From assembly GCA_951800675.1 (NCBI GenBank), contig CATOKC010000053.1, forward strand, positions 1-19,897: 19,897 nucleotides of DNA, in the 5' to 3' direction. The DNA comes from an uncultured Oscillibacter sp. (GTDB taxonomy: Bacteria > Bacillota_A > Clostridia > Oscillospirales > Oscillospiraceae). Positions 7,157 through 13,522 of this stretch are shown piece after piece (positions within the stretch are counted from its first letter, which is position 1; each line of letters opens with the position of its first letter). The position numbers were made by a program, and so were the translations under genes. The notes beneath the pieces are model-generated. The model was not told where the DNA came from and did no database searches. It saw nothing but the letters and a program-made list of their open reading frames with translations.

Positions 7157-8383
7157 CCCGCCGCCCTCCTCTTCCGGGCCGTCCCCGCTTTCCGGGGGGG
7201 CCGCAGATTCCATGCCGTCCCTTTTCTCCAGCAGTACCGCCGCGAACCGCTCCGCGAAGAGCCGCCCCGCCAGCACCGCCTCCTCCGGGGAGTTTCCGGC
7301 GGCCCCCACCTCCAGCAGCAGCGACCCGGTGGTGGCGTGCTGGTTGTACCGGGAGTTCCGCAGCAGCACCGGGCGCATCAGCGTGGGGTAACGCTCCAGC
7401 ACGTCCTGCTGCACCGCCGCCGCCAGGCGCAGGTTTTCCAGCCAGTCCGGGTGCTCCAGGCCGCTGCCGTCGCTGCCCATCACCAGGGACATCTGGGCTG
7501 GAACCCCCACACCCTCCACCTCCGACACCGCCTTGTACTGGTTCCCCTGTCCGTCCTCAATGGCGTCCCGGTGCACGTCCAGCACAAAGCGGATGGAGGG
7601 ATACCGCTCCAGGTATTTCCGTATGGAGACCAGGGCCCGGTCATAGGCCCCCGTGTAATTGGGGTAGTCGTACAGCGTCCGGTCGTGGAGGACGGAGACG
7701 CCCGCCTCTCCCAGAACCTCCGCCATCTCGTCTCCCACCTTCACCACGTTATAGCGGTAGTCCGTAGTCCGGTAGTCCCCAGACCAGATGATTCCCTCCG
7801 TCCCCGGGACGGGGGTATAGGCCTCGCTGCCGTGAGTATGCAGAATCAGCACCTGGGGCTCCCCCTCCCCCAGGGCCGCGGCAAAGGGCTTTTGGAGCTC
7901 CGAAACGGATAGCTCATGGCTGGTGGAGTTGCTGATGAACACCCGTCCGCAGACGGTATAGCCGCTGGGGTCCGTGGGAATCAGCGTCTTGGCGGGGACA
8001 CCGTTATCCGCCGCGATGGGAGCCGCGGGCTCCACCGGGGTCTCCTCCACCGGGGCCCGGACGGGGGCCTGGGTCTCTCCGTCCTCCTCCGGCGGCTCCT
8101 GCCGCTCCAGAGCCTGGAGCTCCGCCACCTCCTCCCGGACCGCCAGCAGCAGCGGCGACTCCCCGATGGTCAGCGCCGCCGCTGGGGACAGGCCGTCTCC
8201 AGCCCACAAATCCCCCAGCTCCCAGCGGAGCATCCGTTCCGGCAAAGCCTCCGCCAGGGCGGAATATGCCGCCGCCGCGCTGTCGCTCCCGGCGGTGACG
8301 GCGGCAGCCCACAGCGTCCCCGCCGCCAAAAGGGCCGCCTCCACCCGCCGAAGGACCTTGACCAGAGTTTTCTTTTGTTTCAT
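7142..8383 (-). CDS. spoIIP: Stage II sporulation protein P, cell-wall hydrolase of engulfment
   Basis: A 413-residue membrane-anchored peptidoglycan hydrolase. In spore formers SpoIIP works with SpoIID and SpoIIM to degrade septal peptidoglycan during forespore engulfment. A basic N-terminus and a hydrophobic segment (about 15-31) act as membrane anchor. A Pro/Glu-rich linker spans about 92-128, and the SpoIIP catalytic domain spans about 140-390. Conserved catalytic or metal-binding elements are HTHGSEAYTP (His182, His184), DVHRDA (His271) and SLLLEVG (Glu358). It is monocistronic: divergent from yfmF upstream and closed by a terminator. Sporulation sigma factor control (sigma-E in Bacillus) is expected from family knowledge; CATATTT at 8432-8426 on the minus strand is a possible -10, but I could not assign a full promoter. 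This gene is the best evidence that the organism belongs to an endospore-forming lineage. Confidence 0.95.
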   Translation of the reverse strand: MKQKKTLVKVLRRVEAALLAAGTLWAAAVTAGSDSAAAAYSALAEALPERMLRWELGDLWAGDGLSPAAALTIGESPLLLAVREEVAELQALERQEPPEEDGETQAPVRAPVEETPVEPAAPIAADNGVPAKTLIPTDPSGYTVCGRVFISNSTSHELSVSELQKPFAAALGEGEPQVLILHTHGSEAYTPVPGTEGIIWSGDYRTTDYRYNVVKVGDEMAEVLGEAGVSVLHDRTLYDYPNYTGAYDRALVSIRKYLERYPSIRFVLDVHRDAIEDGQGNQYKAVSEVEGVGVPAQMSLVMGSDGSGLEHPDWLENLRLAAAVQQDVLERYPTLMRPVLLRNSRYNQHATTGSLLLEVGAAGNSPEEAVLAGRLFAERFAAVLLEKRDGMESAAPPESGDGPEEEGGGEAAS

Positions 8384-8398
8384 ATCCGCTCACCTCTG

Positions 8399-8413
8399 GG
8401 ACAACCTATGTCC
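8399..8413. promoter_or_regulatory. Inverted repeat GGACA-N5-TGTCC in the spoIIP leader
   Basis: A 5-bp dyad in the 139-bp divergent spoIIP/yfmF gap, close to the spoIIP start. A second dyad, GGGCGGG at 8417-8423 with CCCGCCC at 8444-8450, is adjacent and could form an mRNA hairpin. Either could be a regulator site; both arms are short and chance is possible. Confidence 0.3.
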
Positions 8414-8436
8414 GGCGGGCGGGAAATATGTCAGTC

Positions 8437-8465
8437 TTGCAATCCCGCCCCATTCAGTATATACT
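8437..8465 (+). promoter_or_regulatory. Candidate sigma-A promoter for the yfmF-yfmH-lgt-folD operon
   Basis: TTGCAA at 8437-8442 and TATACT at 8460-8465 are separated by 17 nt, the optimum spacing. Transcription would begin near 8472, giving a leader of about 50 nt before the yfmF GTG. It is the best -35/-10 pair in the divergent gap, though the -35 is not perfect. Confidence 0.5.
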
Positions 8466-8522
8466 TGGATACGAATAATCACCTTGGCAAAGACCCGATT
8501 CCACAAAAGGAGCTGAACTTAA

Positions 8523-9785
8523 GTGACAAGAACCCAGCTTGCCGGCGGCGTGTTCCTCACATATCTCCCGGCGAAGAAATTTAAGACAAGCCTCCTCTCC
8601 GCCCAGTTCGTGGTTCCCCTGAAATGGGAAACCGCCTCGGCCAACGCCCTCCTGGGCGCCATTCTCCGCCGGGGCACCGTCTCCTGCCCGGACATGGGTG
8701 CCCTGGCCCAGCGCCTGGACCAGCTCTACGGTGCCCGGATTGACGGCACTGTCCGCAAGAAAGGGGAATCCCAGTGCGTGGGCTTCGTGGCCAGTCTCAT
8801 TGACGACAGCTTCGCCCCCGGAGGCGAACGCCTGCTGGAGCCGGCCGCCAGCCTCCTGGGCGAGCTGATTTGCCATCCCGTCACCCGGGACGGTCTGTTT
8901 CTAGAGGAGTACTTTGAAAGCGAGAAAACCAACCTCATCGACGCCATCCGCAGCATCCTAAACGACAAGCGCTCCTATGCCGACAGCCGCCTCCTCCAGG
9001 AGATGTGCACCGGGGAGCCCTATGGCGTGCCCCGCCTTGGCAACGAGCAGATCACCGCCGCTCTCCACCCCCAGCTGCTCTTTGACGCCTATCGGGAGCT
9101 GATTTCCACCGCCCGGCTGGAGATATTCTACAGCGGCAGCGCAGAGCGCTCCCGGGTGGAGGACGCCCTTCGCTCCGCTCTGGCGGACCTGCCCCGGAAG
9201 GACATCGCCCCCCCGCCGGAGCGGACGCCCCACGTCCTGCCGGAGGAGCCCCGCATCCTCACGGAGCGGCTGGACGTTACCCAGGGCAAGCTGGGCATGG
9301 GCTTCTCCTGTGGCAGCGATGACGCCGCCGCCCTGCTGCTGGGCAACACCCTCTTTGGCGGAAGCAGCAACTCCAAGCTCTTCCTGAACGTCCGGGAAAA
9401 GCTGTCCCTCTGCTATTACGCCTCCTCCCTCTTCCACCGGCACAAGGGGCTTATCACCGTCTCCTCCGGCATTGAGTTTGAGAACTACCAGAAGGCCTAT
9501 GACGAAATCCGCGCCCAGCTGGAAGCCGTGCAGAAGGGGCAACTGGAGGACTGGGAGCTGGAGGCCGCCCGGAGCACCCTGCTGAACGCTTACGCCTCCA
9601 TGGGAGACTCCCAGGGGAAGCTGGAAAACTTCTATCTGGGCCAGGCCGCCACCGGCCGGGATGAGTCCCCGGAGGACTTGGCGGCTCAGGTTCGCGCCGT
9701 CACCCCGGAGCGCGTTTTTGCGGCCATGGGCACGGTGAAGCTGGATACCGTATACTTCCTACAGGGAAAGGAGGCGGAGGCATGA
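8523..9785 (+). CDS. yfmF: M16-family peptidase-like protein lacking the zinc motif (YfmF type)
   Basis: A 420-residue protein of the insulinase/pitrilysin (M16) fold. At the place where active members carry HxxEH, this protein reads NALLGAILRRG, so no zinc site is formed, as expected of the non-catalytic partner of an M16 pair. The start is GTG at 8523, with AAAAGGAG 10 nt upstream. The stop overlaps the start of the next gene by 4 bases (ATGA), implying translational coupling and a heterodimer with the active partner. Database names connect this pair (also written ymfF/ymfH in Bacillus subtilis) with 5-aminopentanol modification of elongation factor P; the biochemical role is not firmly known to me. 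The pair also resembles the inactive/active M16B organisation of mitochondrial processing peptidase. Confidence 0.85.
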   Translation: MTRTQLAGGVFLTYLPAKKFKTSLLSAQFVVPLKWETASANALLGAILRRGTVSCPDMGALAQRLDQLYGARIDGTVRKKGESQCVGFVASLIDDSFAPGGERLLEPAASLLGELICHPVTRDGLFLEEYFESEKTNLIDAIRSILNDKRSYADSRLLQEMCTGEPYGVPRLGNEQITAALHPQLLFDAYRELISTARLEIFYSGSAERSRVEDALRSALADLPRKDIAPPPERTPHVLPEEPRILTERLDVTQGKLGMGFSCGSDDAAALLLGNTLFGGSSNSKLFLNVREKLSLCYYASSLFHRHKGLITVSSGIEFENYQKAYDEIRAQLEAVQKGQLEDWELEAARSTLLNAYASMGDSQGKLENFYLGQAATGRDESPEDLAAQVRAVTPERVFAAMGTVKLDTVYFLQGKEAEA

Positions 9786-11053
9786 AATCCATTCTTTATG
9801 AACGCCTAGGCGAGACCGTCTGCTGTGAGACCCTGCCCAACGGCCTGGAAATCCGGGTGATTCCCAAGCCGGACCACGCCAAAAAATACGCCTTCTTCGC
9901 CACCCGTTACGGCGGTATGGACACCCGCTTTCAGCTAAACGGCCGGTGGCTGGACACCCCCGCCGGAATCGCCCACTATTTGGAGCACAAGATGTTCGAC
10001 ACCGAGGAGGGCAACGCCCTTCAGGAACTGGCGAAAAACGGCGCCGAGCCCAACGCCTTCACCTCCAACGCCATGACCGGGTACTACTTTGACTCCACGG
10101 ACCACTTTGACGAAAACCTGGAGATTCTGCTGTCCTTCGTCTCCATCCCCTACTTCACCCAGGAAAGCGTGGACAAGGAGCAGGGCATCATCGGCCAGGA
10201 AATCCGCATGATCGAGGACAACCCCGACTGGCAGATTTACGCCCGGCTGCTCCAGGCCCTCTATCAGGTCTCCACCGCCAGGACCTCCATCGCCGGAACC
10301 GTGGAGAGCATCTCCCACATCACGGCGGAGACCCTCTACGACTGCCACAGGGCCTTCTACACCCCCTCCAACATGATCTTGACGGTGGTGGGCAATGTGG
10401 AGCCGGAGAAGGTTGCCGGCCTGGCCCGCCGGGTGCTCCCGCAGGAGGGCGGCCCCGTGATTCCCCGGGACTACGGCGACGAGCCCGGAACCCTGTCAAA
10501 GCGTGAAACCCGCCTGGCCATGGAAGTCTCCAGCCCCCAGTTCCTGTCGGGCTATAAGTGCCGCCCGGTTCCGGAGGGAGAGGACCGCCTCCGGGCTATG
10601 ATTCTGGGCGATCTGGCCTGCGACCTGCTCTTTGGCGAGTCCAGCCCCCTGTACCAGCGGCTCTATAGCCAGGGCCTTATCAACGCCAGCTTTGGCGGGG
10701 CCTACGAGCTGCTGCCTGGCGCGGCCTTCCTCTACGCCGGCGGCGAGAGCAAGGAGCCCCGGGCCGTGGCCGCCGCCCTCCAAGAGGAGGCGGACCGTCT
10801 GATCCGACAGGGCGTGGACCAGGACTTTTTCCAGCGGACCCTCCGGGCCAGCTTCGGCTCCAACCTCCGGGGGCTGAATTCCTTTGAAAACATCGCCGTC
10901 TCCCTCACCGAAGGCTGCTTTGGCGGATACGATCCCTTCCGCTTCCCCCAGGTCTTTGACTCCGTTACCCAGGAGGACGTGCTGTCCTTCCTTCGGGAGA
11001 ATCTGGTCCAGGAGCGGTGGGCCCTGTCCGAAATCGTCCCTAAGGAGGCTTGA
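9782..11053 (+). CDS. yfmH: M16-family zinc metallopeptidase (YfmH type)
   Basis: A 423-residue pitrilysin/insulinase-family protein with the inverted zinc motif intact: H65-Y-L-E68-H69 in GIAHYLEHKMF. A downstream glutamate in the QEIRMIED segment (140-145) would be the third zinc ligand. Two M16 domains are visible, the C-terminal one being degenerate as in other half-size M16B enzymes. It overlaps yfmF by 4 nt, and that protein is predicted to be its catalytically inactive partner. lgt starts one base after the stop. The substrate is unknown. A protein-processing role is likely, and the family name links it to elongation factor P modification in Bacillus, although no efp gene is in the window. 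Confidence 0.88.
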   Translation: MKSILYERLGETVCCETLPNGLEIRVIPKPDHAKKYAFFATRYGGMDTRFQLNGRWLDTPAGIAHYLEHKMFDTEEGNALQELAKNGAEPNAFTSNAMTGYYFDSTDHFDENLEILLSFVSIPYFTQESVDKEQGIIGQEIRMIEDNPDWQIYARLLQALYQVSTARTSIAGTVESISHITAETLYDCHRAFYTPSNMILTVVGNVEPEKVAGLARRVLPQEGGPVIPRDYGDEPGTLSKRETRLAMEVSSPQFLSGYKCRPVPEGEDRLRAMILGDLACDLLFGESSPLYQRLYSQGLINASFGGAYELLPGAAFLYAGGESKEPRAVAAALQEEADRLIRQGVDQDFFQRTLRASFGSNLRGLNSFENIAVSLTEGCFGGYDPFRFPQVFDSVTQEDVLSFLRENLVQERWALSEIVPKEA

Positions 11054-11054
11054 T

Positions 11055-12035
11055 ATGTCCGCACCTGAACTGACCGCGCTGAAAGACATGCCCATTAGCT
11101 TCCCAGGTCTCTTCGGGAGCTGGGAATTCAACCCGGATCCCATCGCCATCCACGTGGGCCACGGGGTCTACTGGTACGGCATCATCCTGGCCCTGGGCTT
11201 CCTGGCGGGGCTGCTGCTGTGCATGCGTCAGGCCAGGCGTTATGGCCTGACGGAGGACCACGTGTTGGACTTCGTTCTCTGGGCGGTGCCCTGCTGCATC
11301 CTGGGTTCCCGCATCTATTACGTCCTTTTCTACCTGGATCTCTATCGGGACGCCTCCGGGGCTCTGGACTGGAGCCGGGTCGTCGCCATCTGGGACGGCG
11401 GCATCGCCATCTACGGCACCGTCATCGCCGGGGCCCTGGTGGCCTTCCTCTTCACCCGATACAAAAAGATTCCCTTCGGGGCCATGGCGGACCTGGCGGT
11501 AATGGGACTGCTGCTGGGTCAGATCATTGGCCGCTGGGCCAACTTCGTCAACCGGGAGGCTTTCGGCGGCCTGACGGACTTACCCTGGCGAATGCGTCTG
11601 TGGACCAGCGCCACCCAGTACGTGGAGGTCCACCCCACCTTTTTCTACGAGAGTCTCTGGAACCTCGTGGGGCTGCTGCTGATTCTCTTCGTCGTCTCCA
11701 AAAGCCGCCGCTTCGACGGGGAAAACACCTGGTTCTACTTCCTCTGGTACGGCCTGGGCCGGGCCTGGATCGAAGGCCTGCGGACCGACAGCCTGTACCT
11801 CTTTGATTGGACCCTTTTCGGCCAGCCCATCCGGGTCTCCCAGGCCCTCAGCGCCGTCATGGTTTTCGTGGCGGTCCTGGCCCTGTTCTATGAAATCAAA
11901 CGCAAGCCCCACTCCCCCCTGGACCTGCTGGTAAACCGCGTGGCGGCAGAGGCCGCCCAGGCAGGCGGTGACACGCCCGCCGGAGGAGAGGCCCCTCCAA
12001 AGCCGGAAGGAGGTTCCGATGGCAGTCAGGCTTGA
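11055..12035 (+). CDS. lgt: Prolipoprotein diacylglyceryl transferase
   Basis: A multi-pass inner-membrane enzyme of 326 residues that transfers diacylglycerol from phosphatidylglycerol to the lipobox cysteine of prolipoproteins. The signature GQIIGRWANFVNREAFGG spans about 155-172 and contains the essential Arg160. The conserved N-terminal GLFGSWEFNPDPIAI...YWYGIILALGF region and about seven hydrophobic segments are present. The open frame extends upstream to 10884, but that part overlaps yfmH antisense to its codon usage; ATG 11055 has AAGGAGG 6 nt upstream and gives the family N-terminus. The C-terminal 40 residues form an Ala/Gly/Pro/Glu-rich extension beyond the usual end. The last 17 bases overlap folD. 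It would act on the lipoprotein at 144-1466, among others. Confidence 0.96.
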   Translation: MSAPELTALKDMPISFPGLFGSWEFNPDPIAIHVGHGVYWYGIILALGFLAGLLLCMRQARRYGLTEDHVLDFVLWAVPCCILGSRIYYVLFYLDLYRDASGALDWSRVVAIWDGGIAIYGTVIAGALVAFLFTRYKKIPFGAMADLAVMGLLLGQIIGRWANFVNREAFGGLTDLPWRMRLWTSATQYVEVHPTFFYESLWNLVGLLLILFVVSKSRRFDGENTWFYFLWYGLGRAWIEGLRTDSLYLFDWTLFGQPIRVSQALSAVMVFVAVLALFYEIKRKPHSPLDLLVNRVAAEAAQAGGDTPAGGEAPPKPEGGSDGSQA

Positions 12036-12861
12036 CGGCGCGGCCCTGGCCGCCAGAATCAAAGCCCACATTCGCAAGGAGGCCGCCGCCCTGCCCTGCC
12101 CCCCCATGCTGGCGGTGGTGCTGGCGGGGGAGGACCCCGCCTCCCTGGTGTACGTCCGGGGCAAGGAGCGGGACTGCTTGGAATGTGGCATCCGCGCCCA
12201 AACCCACCGCCTCCCGGCGCAGGTCTCCCAGGAGGAGCTGCTGGCCCTGGTGGATGCGCTGAACCGGGACGAGGACGTGGACGGCATCCTGGTCCAGCTC
12301 CCCCTGCCGGAAGGTCTGGACTCCCGGCCCATTCTCCACGCGCTTTCCCCGGAAAAGGATGTGGACTGCTTCCACCCCCTGAACGCCGGGCTGCTGGCCC
12401 TGGGGGAGCCTCGCTTTCTCCCCTGCACCCCCGCCGGAGTTCTGGAGCTGCTGGACGCCTACGCGATTCCCATTCGAGGCCGGCACTGCCTCATCCTCGG
12501 GCGGAGTCTCCTGGTGGGCCGTCCACTAGCGCAGCTTCTCACCTCCCGGGACGGCACCGTCACCCTCTGCCACTCCCAGTCTCAAAACCTGCCCGCCCTG
12601 ACCCGTCAGGCGGACATTCTGATCTCCGCCGCGGGCCGCCCGGGCCTTGTGACGGCGGACATGGTGAAGCCCGGGGCGGCGGTCGTCGACGTGGCCATGA
12701 ACCGCCGGGCGGACGGGAAGCTCACCGGAGACGTGGATTTCCCGGCGGTAGAGCCCGTCGCGGGCTTTCTCACCCCGGTCCCCGGCGGCGTGGGCCCCAT
12801 GACCCGGGCCTGCCTGCTGCAAAACGTCCTCCGGGCCGCCCGGTCCCGGCGGCTTCCTTAA
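12019..12861 (+). CDS. folD: Bifunctional methylene-THF dehydrogenase / methenyl-THF cyclohydrolase
   Basis: A 280-residue cytosolic enzyme of one-carbon metabolism that oxidises 5,10-methylene-THF to methenyl-THF and hydrolyses this to 10-formyl-THF. Key elements are Tyr45-x3-Lys49 (YVRGK), the catalytic-pocket DVDGILVQLPLP (87-97) with Gln93, DVDCFHPLNAG (114-124), PCTPAG (135-140), the NADP-loop GRSLLVGRP (161-169, usually GRSxxVGxP), and PGGVGPMT (255-262). The frame is open further upstream, but ATG 12019 has GGAAGGAGG 5 nt before it and gives the normal N-terminus. It overlaps the end of lgt by 17 bases, so the two are coupled. A strong terminator follows. The motif changes at positions such as LL in the NADP loop are conservative. 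Confidence 0.96.
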   Translation: MAVRLDGAALAARIKAHIRKEAAALPCPPMLAVVLAGEDPASLVYVRGKERDCLECGIRAQTHRLPAQVSQEELLALVDALNRDEDVDGILVQLPLPEGLDSRPILHALSPEKDVDCFHPLNAGLLALGEPRFLPCTPAGVLELLDAYAIPIRGRHCLILGRSLLVGRPLAQLLTSRDGTVTLCHSQSQNLPALTRQADILISAAGRPGLVTADMVKPGAAVVDVAMNRRADGKLTGDVDFPAVEPVAGFLTPVPGGVGPMTRACLLQNVLRAARSRRLP

Positions 12862-12873
12862 GGAGTTGCAAAA

Positions 12874-12911
12874 ACGCTGGTTGGTTTCGCTGAAACCAAC
12901 CAGCGTTTTTT
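12874..12911 (+). terminator. Strong rho-independent terminator after folD
   Basis: Perfect 15-bp arms, 12874-12888 (ACGCTGGTTGGTTTC) and 12892-12906, with a 3-nt loop, preceded by A's and followed by T's to 12911. It starts 12 nt after the folD stop and closes the yfmF-yfmH-lgt-folD operon. The flanking A and T tracts make it usable in both directions. Confidence 0.95.
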
Positions 12912-12952
12912 GTCACTCCATCCAATTTTTCCCTCTTTTTTCCGAGAGCACA

Positions 12953-12980
12953 TTGACTTTTAGCTCAGCTCTGGTATAAT
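12953..12980 (+). promoter_or_regulatory. Strong sigma-A promoter for the rrf2 / acyl-CoA dehydrogenase fusion / flavodiiron operon
   Basis: TTGACT at 12953-12958, a 16-nt spacer, and a perfect TATAAT at 12975-12980, preceded by TGG (extended -10). Transcription should begin around 12986-12988. This lies between the folD terminator and the regulator gene, so it serves the downstream genes. Confidence 0.85.
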
Positions 12981-12987
12981 TAACGAA

Positions 12988-13000
12988 ATATGTACAATAT
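12988..13000. promoter_or_regulatory. Near-palindromic candidate operator at the start of transcription
   Basis: ATATGTACAATAT differs from the perfect palindrome ATATTGTACAATAT by one missing T. It sits at about +1 to +13 of the promoter above. Rrf2 regulators commonly repress their own operon from AT-rich dyads near the promoter, so this is a candidate autoregulatory site. It is inferred from position and symmetry only. Confidence 0.35.
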
Positions 13001-13064
13001 AAAGGGGAGCAGCTTATACACATTGCCCGTCCCGCCGCTCCACAAAAGCAATCGAGGTGTTTTT

Positions 13065-13457
13065 TTGCTGGTAACAAGAGAAATGGATTATACGCTGCGC
13101 ATCCTTCGGGCGCTGCACCAGGACGGGCAGCTCTCCGCCGCCGCCGTGGCCCGAAAAGAGCATATACAAAAGGCCATCACCTTGAAGCTGCTGAACCGGC
13201 TGCTGTCCGCCGGCATCGTGGAGAGCCGCCGGGGTGTCAGCGGAGGCTATTTCCTCAAACGCCCCTGCGAGGAGCTGAGCATTTACGACGTTTTCCAGTC
13301 CATCGGCGAGCTGCCCCTCCTCAACCGCTGCCAGCGGGAGGGTTATTCCTGCGAGAACTTCCCCAAGGGCGGCTGCGGCGTCTGCCGGGAGCTGAACCGT
13401 ATTCAAGGAACCCTAAACCGGGAGCTTCGGCGCATGCCGCTGAGCGATATTTTCTAG
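13065..13457 (+). CDS. Rrf2-family transcriptional regulator with cysteine cluster
   Basis: A 130-residue DNA-binding protein. The N-terminal MLVTREMDYTLRILRAL and the RRGVSGGYFLKRP wing (55-67) are characteristic of the Rrf2 winged helix, as in IscR, NsrR and RsrR. Cysteines 89, 96, 104 and 107 cluster after the wing; the first three have spacing close to the three Fe-S ligands of IscR/NsrR, so a redox-, O2- or NO-sensitive cluster is likely. I choose TTG 13065 because GAGGTG lies about 6 nt upstream and the protein then begins like other family members. The longer reading from ATG 12990 would start at the transcription start site and add an unrelated N-terminus. The gene is 65 nt upstream of the fusion gene and probably controls it. 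Confidence 0.9.
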   Translation: MLVTREMDYTLRILRALHQDGQLSAAAVARKEHIQKAITLKLLNRLLSAGIVESRRGVSGGYFLKRPCEELSIYDVFQSIGELPLLNRCQREGYSCENFPKGGCGVCRELNRIQGTLNRELRRMPLSDIF

Positions 13458-13522
13458 CGTATCCAGGTTTCATCCGTTTCATATGCCACAACTGACCATT
13501 ACGGGAAAAGGAGGCACCCAAC

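Noticed and set aside
12990..13064. ATG 12990 as the start of the Rrf2 regulator
   Set aside because: It lies only 10 nt after the -10 box, has no ribosome binding site and adds 25 residues not found in the family. TTG 13065 explains the conserved N-terminus.
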